NCBI RefSeq assembly: GCF_024693525.1
Contig: NZ_JAILKR010000116.1
Location: 9,225-73,224, forward strand
DNA: 64,000 nt
Direction of reading: 5' to 3'
Source: Selenomonas sp.
GTDB taxonomy: Bacteria > Bacillota_C > Negativicutes > Selenomonadales > Selenomonadaceae
The position numbers and the translations under genes were made by a program. Under the pieces are notes generated by a model that saw only the letters and a program-made list of their open reading frames with translations, ran no database searches and was not told where the DNA came from. Positions within the stretch are counted from its first letter, which is position 1. Each line of letters starts with the position of its first letter. Below, piece after piece: positions 8,367-17,123 of this stretch.

Positions 8367-9356
8367 TCAGCCTCCTACTTGAACCATCGCCCGGCTGTCG
8401 CGAGCCTCATTATGTTTATCCAGAAAAAAATGTTCCTTCGGTTTATGATAAATAGCCTGATAGATAGCCAGCTTCAAATTGTCGTCACGAATCCCACTGC
8501 GCAGCAGCTGGCGGATATCGAGTCCTGTCTTCGCATTAAGGCAGAGTTTCAAAAAGCCTTCGGCAGTAAGCCGCACACGATTGCACGAAGAACAGAATTT
8601 ATGCTCCATCGCATCGATGAATCCCACCTGCCCTTTAAAGCCGGGGAGCCGGTAGTATACCGCCGGACCATTTACGCCGCCAGCCTTTATGCCAGCAGCC
8701 TTTAGCGGCCCATAGGCGCTCTCGATTGCCCGGCGAACCCGGCCCATCGCTACCCCCTTGTACCCGACTTCATAGGCACAGCCAATAGGCATGAGTTCGA
8801 TAAACCGCACCTTGACGGCATGGTCACGAGCCAGCCCCACCAGGTCGGGAATCTCCCCCTCATTAACGCCCTCAATCGGCACACAGTTAAACTTGATATT
8901 TTCCATACCCAGCCCCCGGAGTTTTTCGATGCCCGTTTCCACCCGCTGATAGAGCGGACGGCGCGTAATCTTTGCAAACACCTCGGGGCGCAAAGTATCC
9001 AGACTGATATTTACCCCACTGAGTCCTGCCGCCACCAAAGGCTCCGCCAGCTCATCGAGCAATACCCCATTCGTCGTCAGCACGACCTGCTCGATTCCCG
9101 GCACAGCGTTGATTGCCCCCACGAGATCCACGATTCCCCGGCGAACCAAGGGCTCACCGCCCGTCAACCGCACCTTGCGCACGCCCAGCGACGCCAAGGC
9201 TTGCACCACGCGCAGGATTTCATCAAAAGTCAAGATATCCTCATGCTTTAGCTTTTCAATACCGCCCTCTGGCATACAGTAGCGGCAGCGCAGGTTGCAG
9301 CGGTCTGTAAGCGAAATGCGTACGTATTCGATTTTACGCTGATATTCATCAATCAT
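8367..9356 (-). CDS. moaA: GTP 3',8-cyclase MoaA (radical SAM)
   Basis: A 329-residue radical SAM enzyme for the first step of molybdopterin synthesis. The N-terminal cluster motif is CNLRCRYCMPEG, the SAM-binding block is LTGGEPLVR, and the C-terminal second cluster is built from CSSCNRVRL plus a Cys 14 residues later (LCLN), as in MoaA. I chose the ATG at 9356 (MIDEYQRKIEYVRISLTDRC) because the longer frame begins with TTG and adds eight residues unlike the family. It lies 45 bp after moeA. Its partner moaC is about 23 kb away in this window. Confidence 0.95.
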   Translation of the reverse strand: MIDEYQRKIEYVRISLTDRCNLRCRYCMPEGGIEKLKHEDILTFDEILRVVQALASLGVRKVRLTGGEPLVRRGIVDLVGAINAVPGIEQVVLTTNGVLLDELAEPLVAAGLSGVNISLDTLRPEVFAKITRRPLYQRVETGIEKLRGLGMENIKFNCVPIEGVNEGEIPDLVGLARDHAVKVRFIELMPIGCAYEVGYKGVAMGRVRRAIESAYGPLKAAGIKAGGVNGPAVYYRLPGFKGQVGFIDAMEHKFCSSCNRVRLTAEGFLKLCLNAKTGLDIRQLLRSGIRDDNLKLAIYQAIYHKPKEHFFLDKHNEARDSRAMVQVGG

Positions 9357-9401
9357 ACTCTCATCCCAATTCCCAAACAAAGCCTTTGAAAGTACTTAGC
9401 C

Positions 9402-10601
9402 TTACAGCAATACAACATCCACTTCAGTTCCCGGGGCCAGCGGACCAGTTTCCGCCGGAATCGCTACGAAGGCATTACAGCCAACCACGGAAAACAGGCT
9501 GCCTGAAGCATGCTGCTCCGGCAAGCGGACCTTGCCGTTTTCATAATAGGCACGAATAAAGCGGCGCCCCTTGCTGGCCTTCGGGAAGGCATCCGTCAAG
9601 ATAGCCTGGGCATGCCCCAGGGCAATCTTCTCATTGCCGCTAAGTGCCACCAGCACAGGCCGCGCCAACAGCTCAAAGGTAGCATAAGCCGCAAAGGGAT
9701 TACCCGAAAGGGCAATGCCAAGGGTGTTGCCAAAGGTATAGGCAATCGCCGGCCCTCCGGGCTTCATGCAGACACGCCAGAAGAGACGCTGGCCAATTTT
9801 ACTGACCACCCCATGCATGATATCCTTCTTGCCCACCGACACTCCGCCAGTCGTCAGGAACACATCCACCTTATCCTGCCACCCGGCCAGCACGGCCGCA
9901 GCGGCATCGATATCATCGGGCAGGATTCCCAGTACCTCCGGCTCAAATCCCAACTCCCGCAAGCGGCTGCTTATCATATAAAGATTGCTGTTATAGATTT
10001 TTCCCGGTGCCAGCGGCTGCCCTGGCGGCAAGAGCTCATCTCCCGTACTTGCTATCGCAATACGAACCCTGCGGATGACCTTGACTTTAGAAAATCCCAT
10101 GCTGGCCAAAGCCCCAAGATGAGCTGCCGTCAATCTAGTGCCCGCCTTGGCCAGCAGGGTTCCCTTTTTAATATCCTCCCCAGCAAAGCAATAATTTTCA
10201 TGCCGATGCATGACAAAGGGAACCAGCAGCATGCCGCCATCGGCGGTGACATCTTCCTGCCGCACCACACAGTCACACCCCGCGGGGATTGCGCCTCCCG
10301 TCATGATGCGCACCGCTTTTCCTGCTGGCACGGACTGGTCAAAATACTGGCCAGCACATTCCTCACCGATAATCTGAAACTTAGCTGGCTGCGCTGCCGT
10401 TGCCCCAGCTGTACCACTGGCCGCAAAGGTATAGCCATCAAGGGGGGACCGGTCAAAGGGCGGATTGTCAAACGGAGCCGTATAATCCTCAGCCAGCGTT
10501 CGCCCTAAAGCCTCCATCAGAGGAACTTCCTCGGCCTCACGAACTTGCGATACCTGTGCCAGCAATATATCTACTGCTTTTTCCAAAGAAATATCCTGCA
10601 T
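9402..10601 (-). CDS. moeA: Molybdopterin molybdenumtransferase MoeA
   Basis: A 399-residue MoeA, which inserts molybdate into adenylylated molybdopterin. Family blocks seen are PFDNPPFDRSPLDGYTF near residue 43, RIMTGGAIPAGCDCVVRQED, IASTGDELLPPGQPL, the TTGGVSVGKKDI catalytic segment and ALSGNPFAAYATFELL. The start ATG has GAGGAGG upstream in the 12-bp gap after the preceding molybdopterin-binding protein. Second gene of the Moco operon. Confidence 0.95.
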   Translation of the reverse strand: MQDISLEKAVDILLAQVSQVREAEEVPLMEALGRTLAEDYTAPFDNPPFDRSPLDGYTFAASGTAGATAAQPAKFQIIGEECAGQYFDQSVPAGKAVRIMTGGAIPAGCDCVVRQEDVTADGGMLLVPFVMHRHENYCFAGEDIKKGTLLAKAGTRLTAAHLGALASMGFSKVKVIRRVRIAIASTGDELLPPGQPLAPGKIYNSNLYMISSRLRELGFEPEVLGILPDDIDAAAAVLAGWQDKVDVFLTTGGVSVGKKDIMHGVVSKIGQRLFWRVCMKPGGPAIAYTFGNTLGIALSGNPFAAYATFELLARPVLVALSGNEKIALGHAQAILTDAFPKASKGRRFIRAYYENGKVRLPEQHASGSLFSVVGCNAFVAIPAETGPLAPGTEVDVVLL

Positions 10602-10613
10602 CGTAAGCCCTCC

Positions 10614-11645
10614 TCAGTGCTGGAACCCGCAAACCGGGAAATGACAAGTCTTGCAATTCATGCAAAGGCCACCGATACCAAAATGACGGATCTCACGGCG
10701 TGTCAACCGCTCTCCGGTCATGACCCGCGGCAATATAAGGTCAAACACCGTGCGGACCGCATACATGACGCATCCCGGCAGCCCCATAACGGGAATGGTT
10801 CGGCCTTCATACTCCAAATAACTCAGCAGAAACATAGCGCCCGGCAGTACCGGCGCACCATAGGTGATGATATCGGCACCGGCATCGCGAATGGCCGCTG
10901 GCGTGCGATCATCGGGGTCAACGCTCATCCCTCCCGTGCAGATAATCATATCCATGCCCAGCGCTGCCAGCTCACGGATGGCATCCCGGGTATGCTCTGT
11001 CACATCATCCGTGATGCGGTGCTCGTCAATCTTTAAGCCAAAGGGTTTAAGCTTTCCCGCGATGACCGGCGTAAAAGTATCCTCGATGCGGCCCAGGAAA
11101 ACCTCGGTGCCCGTCGTTACCACCCCCACCTTGATATCCTTTTGATAGGGGCGCAGCCGCAACAGGGGTTTATCCCCGGCAACTTTTTTCACCTGCTCCA
11201 TCTTGTCCTTTTTTATGACCAGCGGAATCACGCGCATACCAGCGAGCTTCTGGCCAGCCTTTACCGGCATATTCTGAGGCAAAGTGGCAATCGTCACATC
11301 GTCGAGCTCGTTGACATCATCAAATCTTGACTCGTCAACCTGGAAGACGCCGTCAACAGTTGCCGTAAGCTCGATCTTACCCTCTTTTGGCTCCGAGGCC
11401 GTCATGTAGTCATTCTGGCAAAGCTGACGCAGAATTTCTGCCGCGTCATTTTCATGCAGGATCGTGTCATCGTTTTCCCAGACATAGATGTGGTCTTTTC
11501 CCACCGACAACAGCACCGGGATATCTTCCTCCGTAATCACATGTCCCTTGCGGAATACGGCATCCTTCGTCACGCCCTTGATAATCTGCGTGATGTCATG
11601 GCAGAGAATCTGTCCGACGGCATCTACGGTTTTCATTTCCTTCAT
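10614..11645 (-). CDS. MoeA-like molybdopterin-binding protein with Cys-rich tail
   Basis: A 343-residue protein whose C-terminal half is a MoCF-type molybdopterin-binding domain (VGVVTTGTEVFLGRIED, IICTGGMSVDPDDRTP, VMGLPGCVMYA). The N-terminal half (AVGQILCHDITQIIKGV, FRKGHVITEEDIPVLLSVGK) resembles the first part of MoeA. The protein ends in GGLCMNCKTCHFPVCGFQH, a four-Cys motif that could bind zinc or an iron-sulfur cluster. It is the first gene of the Moco operon behind a putative riboswitch, and its ATG has AGGAGAG eight bases upstream. The exact reaction is unknown; a second MoeA-like activity or a regulatory or carrier role are possible. Confidence 0.82.
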   Translation of the reverse strand: MKEMKTVDAVGQILCHDITQIIKGVTKDAVFRKGHVITEEDIPVLLSVGKDHIYVWENDDTILHENDAAEILRQLCQNDYMTASEPKEGKIELTATVDGVFQVDESRFDDVNELDDVTIATLPQNMPVKAGQKLAGMRVIPLVIKKDKMEQVKKVAGDKPLLRLRPYQKDIKVGVVTTGTEVFLGRIEDTFTPVIAGKLKPFGLKIDEHRITDDVTEHTRDAIRELAALGMDMIICTGGMSVDPDDRTPAAIRDAGADIITYGAPVLPGAMFLLSYLEYEGRTIPVMGLPGCVMYAVRTVFDLILPRVMTGERLTRREIRHFGIGGLCMNCKTCHFPVCGFQH

Positions 11646-11689
11646 ACGACTTACTCTCCTATCTTGCTCTCCGATTTCCCCACAAATAC

Positions 11690-11726
11690 AAAAAGACTAC
11701 CTTCCCTTTGACAGAAAGATAGTCTT
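11690..11726 (-). terminator. Leader terminator, expression platform of the Moco riboswitch
   Basis: On the minus strand a 12-bp stem (AGACTATCTTTC pairing with GGAAGGTAGTCT, with G-T pairs) is followed by TTTTT, 44 bp before the first gene of the Moco operon. A terminator in the leader of its own operon fits transcriptional control by the upstream RNA. Confidence 0.85.
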
Positions 11727-11764
11727 CACCTATTGCTATAGCTCAAGTAAAGACCCCTTTTCAA

Positions 11765-11866
11765 AATGGAAGGTCCCAGCGTTTCCCCTGGGGCCCCGGC
11801 TAAATATCATAGTCCTCCTCATAACCTTAGACATTTTCGCTCGGAGTCGGTTATTTCTGCCTCCTA
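11765..11866 (-). promoter_or_regulatory. Probable molybdenum cofactor (Moco) riboswitch
   Basis: The 5' leader of the Moco operon is long (over 200 nt) and structured. On the minus strand it contains GGAGGCAG, then CCGACTCCGAGC, CTAAGG...TATGAGGAGG (like an 11-nt tetraloop receptor), then a hairpin CCCAG...CTGGG capped by GAAA, and finally the terminator at 11690-11726. A GNRA tetraloop with a receptor is a known feature of Moco RNAs, and position before moeA and moaA fits. A TATAAT lies just upstream (11866-11871). I could not run a covariance search; the assignment rests on context, structure and remembered features. Confidence 0.62.
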
Positions 11867-11934
11867 TTATACACGAAAAACAGAACTTGTGCTTATGATT
11901 TTTGTTACTTTTTTATGTTTATCCGTTATTATCA

Positions 11935-13098
11935 TTATTTTCGTTTATCTTTGCAAAGCAGCTGCGCCTTCGTGATACCGCCTTCCCCAAACTTAGCCCG
12001 TATCTTATCAATGGCCGCATAAAGATTGTCCTTCTTGCCCTCGTCCTGAAACAGATTCAGTTCCCTGCCGTCATCAAAACCGGCGGTACTGACCCCCAGC
12101 AGGCGGATTCCACGAAAGAGCTTCAGTTCATGGAGAAGGTCCAGCACCGTATGATAGATTTCCTCATCATAGCAGGTTGCCTCGGAAAGGGTACGGCTTC
12201 GGGTATAGGTCTTAAACCCCGATGACAGGCGCAATTTAAGCTGAATCGTCCGAGCCTTCTCCCCCGCCTTGCGGAGACGCCAGCCCACCTTGCAGGAAAG
12301 ATCCAGCAAAACCCGTTCCGCATCTTCCCGGCACTGAAGGTCTTCGGTAAAGGTCATTTCCTTGCCAATGGACTTGGCCCGCTCCCTTGGGGCTACGATG
12401 CGATGGTCGATTCCTGCCGCCAGCTGATGAAGATGCCGCGCCATATTCTCCCCCACCTGCTGTTGCAAGCGATGGTAATCCGCCCGGTAAAGCTGGCCAA
12501 TGGTCTGTATACCGAGTTTTTCCAGCTGTTCATTCATCCGCCGGCCAACGCCCCAAATGCGCCGCACCGGCAACGGGTCAAGGACCTGCCGGATTTTATC
12601 TTCGGTAATAATCACCAGCCCATCAGGCTTTTCCAGATCTGATGCCAGCTTGGCCAGGAACTTGTTCGGCGCAATGCCAACGGAAGCCACGATTCCGGTT
12701 TTCTCCCGAATCTCCCCTTTCAACTTTCGCGCATAGCCAAGGGGCGTTCCCATGATTTTTTCCATGCCCGTAAGGTCTAAAAAGGCCTCATCAATAGATA
12801 ACGGTTCAATAACAGGCGAATAGCAGTCGAAGACAGCAAAAATCTGTTGGGAAACTTCGGCATAACGAGAGTAATTGCCTTCAATAAAGATGCCCTGGGG
12901 GCAAAGCTGCTGCGCCCGGCCCATGGGCATGGCCGAATGAACCCCAAACTTCCGCGCCTCATAGGAACAAGTAGATACTACCCCGCGCCCAGCCAGACCG
13001 CCGATAATCAAGGGCTTGCCACGATATTCTTCGTGGTCTAACTGTTCCACCGAAGCAAAAAAGGCATCCATATCGACATGCATAACCAACTGCTTCAT
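11935..13098 (-). CDS. dinB: DNA polymerase IV
   Basis: A 387-residue Y-family translesion polymerase. The catalytic motifs HVDMDAFFASVEQ (residues 7-19) and SIDEAFLDLTG (about 102-112) carry the acidic metal ligands. The helix-hairpin-helix region (PNKFLAKLASDLEKPDGL, RRIWGVGRRMNEQLEKLGI) and the little-finger domain follow. Full length for the family. The start ATG has AAGGAAGG upstream. I see no LexA-like box. Its promoter seems to overlap the terminator of the chemoreceptor gene behind it. Confidence 0.95.
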   Translation of the reverse strand: MKQLVMHVDMDAFFASVEQLDHEEYRGKPLIIGGLAGRGVVSTCSYEARKFGVHSAMPMGRAQQLCPQGIFIEGNYSRYAEVSQQIFAVFDCYSPVIEPLSIDEAFLDLTGMEKIMGTPLGYARKLKGEIREKTGIVASVGIAPNKFLAKLASDLEKPDGLVIITEDKIRQVLDPLPVRRIWGVGRRMNEQLEKLGIQTIGQLYRADYHRLQQQVGENMARHLHQLAAGIDHRIVAPRERAKSIGKEMTFTEDLQCREDAERVLLDLSCKVGWRLRKAGEKARTIQLKLRLSSGFKTYTRSRTLSEATCYDEEIYHTVLDLLHELKLFRGIRLLGVSTAGFDDGRELNLFQDEGKKDNLYAAIDKIRAKFGEGGITKAQLLCKDKRK

Positions 13099-13127
13099 GC
13101 TGCATCCTTCCTTTCGCCGTTTTTTTC

Positions 13128-13156
13128 ATTATATAAAAAGACTACCGAAAAGGCAA
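13128..13156 (-). promoter_or_regulatory. Putative promoter of dinB inside a terminator
   Basis: On the minus strand TTGCCT (-35, 13151-13156), a 17-bp spacer and TATAAT (-10, 13128-13133). The -35 and spacer lie within the hairpin that terminates the upstream chemoreceptor gene. Confidence 0.55.
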
Positions 13157-13175
13157 ACACCTTTTCGGTAGTCTT
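13135..13175 (-). terminator. Rho-independent terminator of the chemoreceptor gene
   Basis: Sixteen-base perfect arms (from AAGACTACCGAAAAGG at 13138-13153) around a six-base loop. On the minus strand the hairpin continues into TTTTT. It lies 17 bp after the stop of the gene at 13192. Confidence 0.93.
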
Positions 13176-13191
13176 ACAACCAATCTATCGA

Positions 13192-14934
13192 TTAGATACG
13201 GAATTTTTTAAGCTCTGCCTGCAACGCCTGGGATACCGTGGTCAGATTATGCGCCGAGGAAGCAATCTCCTCCACCGACGCGGACTGCTCTTCCGTAGCC
13301 GCCGAAACCGTCTGGGTCTCGCTGGATACAGAATTGCTAGCCTCACTGAGACGGTCTGCCGTATCGACAATCCCGTCAGCCCCAACTGCCACCGTATTGA
13401 TGCTGTCGCTCATCGTTTTAATCTCTTCGTTCATCTTGGCCATAAGGGCGACAATCTCACTGAAGGTCTGGCCAGCCTGGTCCATAATGGCCACACCGGA
13501 TTTCGTCTCTTCGTTGCCTGTCTGCATCGAAACCACAGCAGCTTCGGTGTCGGCCTGAATCCCATGAATCAGCGAAGCGATCTCCGTAACGGCCTCGCTG
13601 GAACTTTCGGCCAGCTTGCGGACTTCATCGGCAACCACCGAAAAACCACGGCCAGCTTCACCAGCCCGGGCAGCCTCGATAGCAGCATTGAGGGCCAGCA
13701 GGTTCGTCTGCTCAGCAATGACCGAAATGGTCTCCACAATCTGTCCAATCTGCTGGGAACGCTCTCCCAAGGAAGTCACAACCTTTGACGATTCCTCCAC
13801 CGATGCCCCGATATTGCGCATCTGCGACACGGCCTGGTTGATGGCATCTGAACCATCATCGGCCTTCTTCTGAGCCTCGTCGGCATGTGCCAGCACCGTC
13901 GTTGTTCCTTCATTTACCTGGTCAAGCTGTTTGCGAATTTCTTCTACCGTTGCCGTAGTGGTAGCCGCCATGCCGTTCTGCTCAGCTGCGGACTGGGCCA
14001 CCCGGGTTATGGAATCGGCAATCTGCGTTGCCGCCTGGGCCGACTGCTCAGACCCCTGGCGAAGCATCTCCGCTGCGTTATTCGATTCCTCGGCGCTCTG
14101 CTGAATCTTGCGCATCATGGTCGACAGACGGTCCATTACCTTATTGTAGTGACCAGCCAGCTGTCCGAGCTCATCCCCAGAAAGAATCGGGGCCCGGTCG
14201 CGCAAATTGCCATCTCCCATCTTCGCGGAAATATCTTCAAGCACGCGAACACCGCGGGTAATGCTGCTCCCTAAATACAGCGCCGATATCACAATCATGA
14301 CAAAGGCCAGCACCAGCAGGACAACACTTATCACTGCCCCACGATGGTATACAGCCTCGGCTTCCTCATTGGCTTCATTGGCACTGTCGATATTCATCTT
14401 GGTGAAGTCTTCCAATGCCCCGGCGATTACATCATACTGCTTGAAGCCGTCCACCGTGATGCCCTTCATCATGGATTCCTTGCTGCCCGCTTCCATATCG
14501 GCACGGATTTTCTTATTGATTTCGAAATTCTTGTCCAGTTCTTTTTTGAGCTGGTCGAATTTCTCTTTATTGACCTTGGCCTTCTCCGGATTGATTTTCA
14601 TCTCCCGTTCCAAAGCCGCCTCGTATTTTTCAATCCCCTTCGTGATGTTGTCCTGATGCATCATGGTGTCTTTCAGGCATTTGTCCAGTACCGCTTTATC
14701 CGTTACATGGGTGTACTTATACGCATCAAAGCGCATATTGGCTGAATCCTCATACATGCGATGGGACACATCGGTCATAATCAGCCAGTTTTCCGTAATC
14801 TCCGTTGCCTTGTCGTTCAACGCGTTTAGGTTGTATATCCCCACACCACCTAACACACACGCGACCAGCATAACCACCATAAAGGTAAGCCGTATCTTGG
14901 TACTGATTGTGAAATCATTCCATCTTGAAAACAT
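13192..14934 (-). CDS. Methyl-accepting chemotaxis protein with 4HB-type sensor
   Basis: A 580-residue chemoreceptor. TM1 lies at about residues 13-30, then an alpha-helical ligand domain of about 165 residues rich in charged heptads (four-helix-bundle type), TM2 ([20 protein letters not shown]), a HAMP linker and the cytoplasmic signalling rod. The hairpin tip reads [36 protein letters not shown], the CheA/CheW contact. Starts at an ATG with AGGAGG eight bases upstream; a second ATG four bases upstream is out of frame. The gene is monocistronic with its own promoter and terminator. Ligand unknown. Confidence 0.94.
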   Translation of the reverse strand: MFSRWNDFTISTKIRLTFMVVMLVACVLGGVGIYNLNALNDKATEITENWLIMTDVSHRMYEDSANMRFDAYKYTHVTDKAVLDKCLKDTMMHQDNITKGIEKYEAALEREMKINPEKAKVNKEKFDQLKKELDKNFEINKKIRADMEAGSKESMMKGITVDGFKQYDVIAGALEDFTKMNIDSANEANEEAEAVYHRGAVISVVLLVLAFVMIVISALYLGSSITRGVRVLEDISAKMGDGNLRDRAPILSGDELGQLAGHYNKVMDRLSTMMRKIQQSAEESNNAAEMLRQGSEQSAQAATQIADSITRVAQSAAEQNGMAATTTATVEEIRKQLDQVNEGTTTVLAHADEAQKKADDGSDAINQAVSQMRNIGASVEESSKVVTSLGERSQQIGQIVETISVIAEQTNLLALNAAIEAARAGEAGRGFSVVADEVRKLAESSSEAVTEIASLIHGIQADTEAAVVSMQTGNEETKSGVAIMDQAGQTFSEIVALMAKMNEEIKTMSDSINTVAVGADGIVDTADRLSEASNSVSSETQTVSAATEEQSASVEEIASSAHNLTTVSQALQAELKKFRI

Positions 14935-15001
14935 TCATACTCCTCCTAAATCTCCCACATTTTTCTCAATTTCAGTCACAAACAATCACAGACCGTCATT
15001 T

Positions 15002-15029
15002 ATTATATCATATATAAGGCTTCTGACAA
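15002..15029 (-). promoter_or_regulatory. Sigma-70 type promoter of the chemoreceptor gene
   Basis: On the minus strand TTGTCA (15024-15029), a 16-bp spacer and TATAAT (15002-15007), about 70 bp before the start codon at 14934. Confidence 0.7.
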
Positions 15030-15173
15030 CAAGAAATTGTTTGCGTTCGCAAGTATTTTGGTTCCTTTTCACCTGTAGCGGACAAAATTTATACTTTCGA
15101 TAATTTTATTGACTTTTATGTGGTTATAATGTTACGCTAATATATGGACTTTTAAAGGAATTGGGACTATTAC

Positions 15174-15881
15174 ATGGAACTAGATATGGACACAAACAAC
15201 GAAAATGAATTGATTCAGGAGTTTCAACGAACCGGTGATCCCAAGCTTGGATCCCAATTGGCAAGCCGTTATGATTATCTGGTCACCACGGCCTGCCGAA
15301 CCCTCTATATGACCTGGGCAGACCACGAAGATATCCTGCAGGAAGGACGCATTGGCCTCTTCAAAGCTCTCCGCGACTTCGAACCGGAACGTGGCGTTTC
15401 CTTCCGGTCCTTTGCCACCCGTTGCATCCGTTGCGAATGTATCTCCGCCATCAATAAAGCCAATCGCTATAAACACGCCATTCTCAACCAGGCACTTTCT
15501 CTCAACGTCTCCGTATTCGAAGACAACGAGAAAACCTGCTGGCTCGATACCATCGCCGACCAGGAAACGAAATCCCCGGCCCATGATTTGATTATCCAGG
15601 ATGATTTTGAAAGCTGCGAAGAAGTGCTCAAACAAATTCTGTCCCCCTATGCCTATCAGGTATTTATTTCCCGCTTGCAGGGGAACAGCTACGAGCATAT
15701 CAGCCAACAGCTCCAACACGACAGCAAATCCATCGACAATGCGCTGCAGCGCTGCCGCCGTCAGATTGCCCACTATATGGATAATCACGATGATATCGAT
15801 ATCGATACCCTTCGCCACTTCTGCCAGTACATTGCCAACTACTTTACGGAATCCGACGATTTAACCGCCACCGTATCGTAA
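15174..15881 (+). CDS. Sigma-70 family RNA polymerase sigma factor, orphan
   Basis: A 235-residue sigma factor in the size range of group 3 or SigH-like sigmas. Region 2 is visible as DHEDILQEGRIGLFKALRDF followed by GVSFRSFATRCIRCECISAINKANRYKH; a region 4-like helix-turn-helix lies near NSYEHISQQLQHDSKSIDNALQRCRRQI. Region 3 seems absent. An acidic C-terminal tail of about 35 residues follows. The ATG at 15174 is my choice; an ATG four codons later is also possible. No anti-sigma gene is adjacent and the target promoters are unknown. It is divergent from the chemoreceptor and convergent with the His-rich gene. A TATAAT at 15125-15130 could belong to its promoter. Confidence 0.85.
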   Translation: MELDMDTNNENELIQEFQRTGDPKLGSQLASRYDYLVTTACRTLYMTWADHEDILQEGRIGLFKALRDFEPERGVSFRSFATRCIRCECISAINKANRYKHAILNQALSLNVSVFEDNEKTCWLDTIADQETKSPAHDLIIQDDFESCEEVLKQILSPYAYQVFISRLQGNSYEHISQQLQHDSKSIDNALQRCRRQIAHYMDNHDDIDIDTLRHFCQYIANYFTESDDLTATVS

Positions 15882-15894
15882 TATGACCGAAAAA

Positions 15895-15940
15895 AACAGA
15901 GCTTGTTATCGCAAAAGCAAGATAACAAGCTCTGTTTTTT
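15895..15940 (+). terminator. Bidirectional terminator between sigma factor and His-rich gene
   Basis: Sixteen-base perfect arms (from AACAGAGCTTGTTATC at 15895-15910) with a ten-base loop. A-run on the left and T-run on the right allow termination of both convergent genes. The T-run overlaps the stop codon of the minus-strand gene. Confidence 0.93.
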
Positions 15941-16373
15941 ATTTGGCAGCTTCTTCTGCCGCCTTGAGGCTCTTTTCCATATTGGCCAGCACTTCGGGTG
16001 TGACATTGCCCTGACCGGCCCGCTTTAAAATCTGGGCGTGGTGCATGATATCTTCAATGTTTTCGATATAATCCCGCTCTGCCGCATAAAGCGTGGCAAA
16101 GATTGGCTCCTTGCCCTTGCCTAAGACTTTCTCCGCCAGTTTCTTAAGCTCTTTCAACGTCTTTCGCTGGGTCAGGATAAACCCGACATTTTCACGGTCC
16201 ACCCGCGCCAAAGCCCCATCGATCTTGTCATGGAGCTGCTGAATCTCCCGCATATTGTCCTGCAGCATGCTAAGCTGCTCTTTCTTGCGCCGCAGGCCGG
16301 CAATCTCTCCCGGCGTATGATGTACATGGCCGTGGTCATGATGATGCCCGCAGGAGCAATGTTCTTCACCCAT
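15939..16373 (-). CDS. Small protein with His/Cys-rich metal-binding head
   Basis: A 144-residue protein I do not recognise. It opens with MGEEHCSCGHHHDHGHVHH, a dense Cys/His patch able to bind zinc, nickel or another transition metal, followed by an entirely helical, charged body (MLQDNMREIQQLHDKIDGAL, LTQRKTLKELKKLAEKVLGK) that is probably coiled coil. The ATG at 16373 has GAGGAGAG five bases upstream; an upstream TTG in frame is less likely. It lies 84 bp downstream of narI on the same strand, with a TATAAT at 16418-16423 that may be its own promoter. A metal store or metallochaperone is one guess. Confidence 0.7.
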   Translation of the reverse strand: MGEEHCSCGHHHDHGHVHHTPGEIAGLRRKKEQLSMLQDNMREIQQLHDKIDGALARVDRENVGFILTQRKTLKELKKLAEKVLGKGKEPIFATLYAAERDYIENIEDIMHHAQILKRAGQGNVTPEVLANMEKSLKAAEEAAK

Positions 16374-16457
16374 TTTATCTCTCCTCAAAACTTATCCGTT
16401 GTCATTCACTGCTACCTATTATACAAGAATACCGGGAAAAAGTCTTGGGGGTGGCCA

Positions 16458-17123
16458 TCATTTCCGGCGATAGATGATATCCCGGCGGAAAAAATACTCC
16501 AGGGGAAAACTCAGACAATGAACCAGCCGGGTAAAGGGGAAAAGAATCGCCAAAAGCATCCAGCATATCATATGCAGCTGGAATAGAACCGGTACCCTAG
16601 CCATCAACGATACTTCAGGCTGCAGCAGGAGCACGGAACGGAACCAGGGAGAAATCGTCTCCCGATAGTCAAAGGTTCCCGGAATATTGGACAGAGTTGC
16701 CAGCATCCCCGATACCAAGGTGACCAAAAGCACCAGATAAAGCCAGCAGTCCAGGCGGCTGGTGTTGACCTTCAGACGGGCACTGCCAGCAAAGCGCCGC
16801 TTCAACAGTAGCAAAAAGCCCCCCAAGAACAGGATTCCCGCGGGAATGCCGCCAGCCAAAGACATCAGATGATACGTATGCTCATCCGTTCCTCCCATTT
16901 CCGTCACGAATTTGGGCACCAGGACACCGACAAAATGGCCCCCAAAGGTCATGACCAATCCCAGATGAAACAAGGGATTGCCCCATTTGCTGTCCCCCTT
17001 GGACAAAAATTCACTGGACTTAGTCGTCCAATTCCGTTCGAAATACGTATAGCGAATAATTGTCCCGCCAACAAGTATCGTCAATGCGATATAAGGCAGC
17101 ACGCCATATAAAAACGCCATCAT
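16458..17123 (-). CDS. narI: Respiratory nitrate reductase gamma subunit
   Basis: A 221-residue di-heme membrane cytochrome b that oxidises quinol and passes electrons to NarH. Five hydrophobic segments are visible. His53/His63 (LFHLGLVMTFGGHF) and His184/His202 (FQLHMICW, RLVHCLSF) match in spacing the heme ligands of E. coli NarI (56/66 and 187/205). The ATG overlaps the narJ stop in an ATGATG junction, so the genes are translationally coupled. Last gene of narGHJI. I see no clear terminator after it. Confidence 0.95.
   Translation of the reverse strand: MMAFLYGVLPYIALTILVGGTIIRYTYFERNWTTKSSEFLSKGDSKWGNPLFHLGLVMTFGGHFVGVLVPKFVTEMGGTDEHTYHLMSLAGGIPAGILFLGGFLLLLKRRFAGSARLKVNTSRLDCWLYLVLLVTLVSGMLATLSNIPGTFDYRETISPWFRSVLLLQPEVSLMARVPVLFQLHMICWMLLAILFPFTRLVHCLSFPLEYFFRRDIIYRRK

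Noticed and set aside
15109..15130. TTGACT plus TATAAT as the sigma factor gene promoter
   Set aside because: The two hexamers are only 10 bp apart, too close to act as one promoter; only the TATAAT is mentioned as a possible -10.
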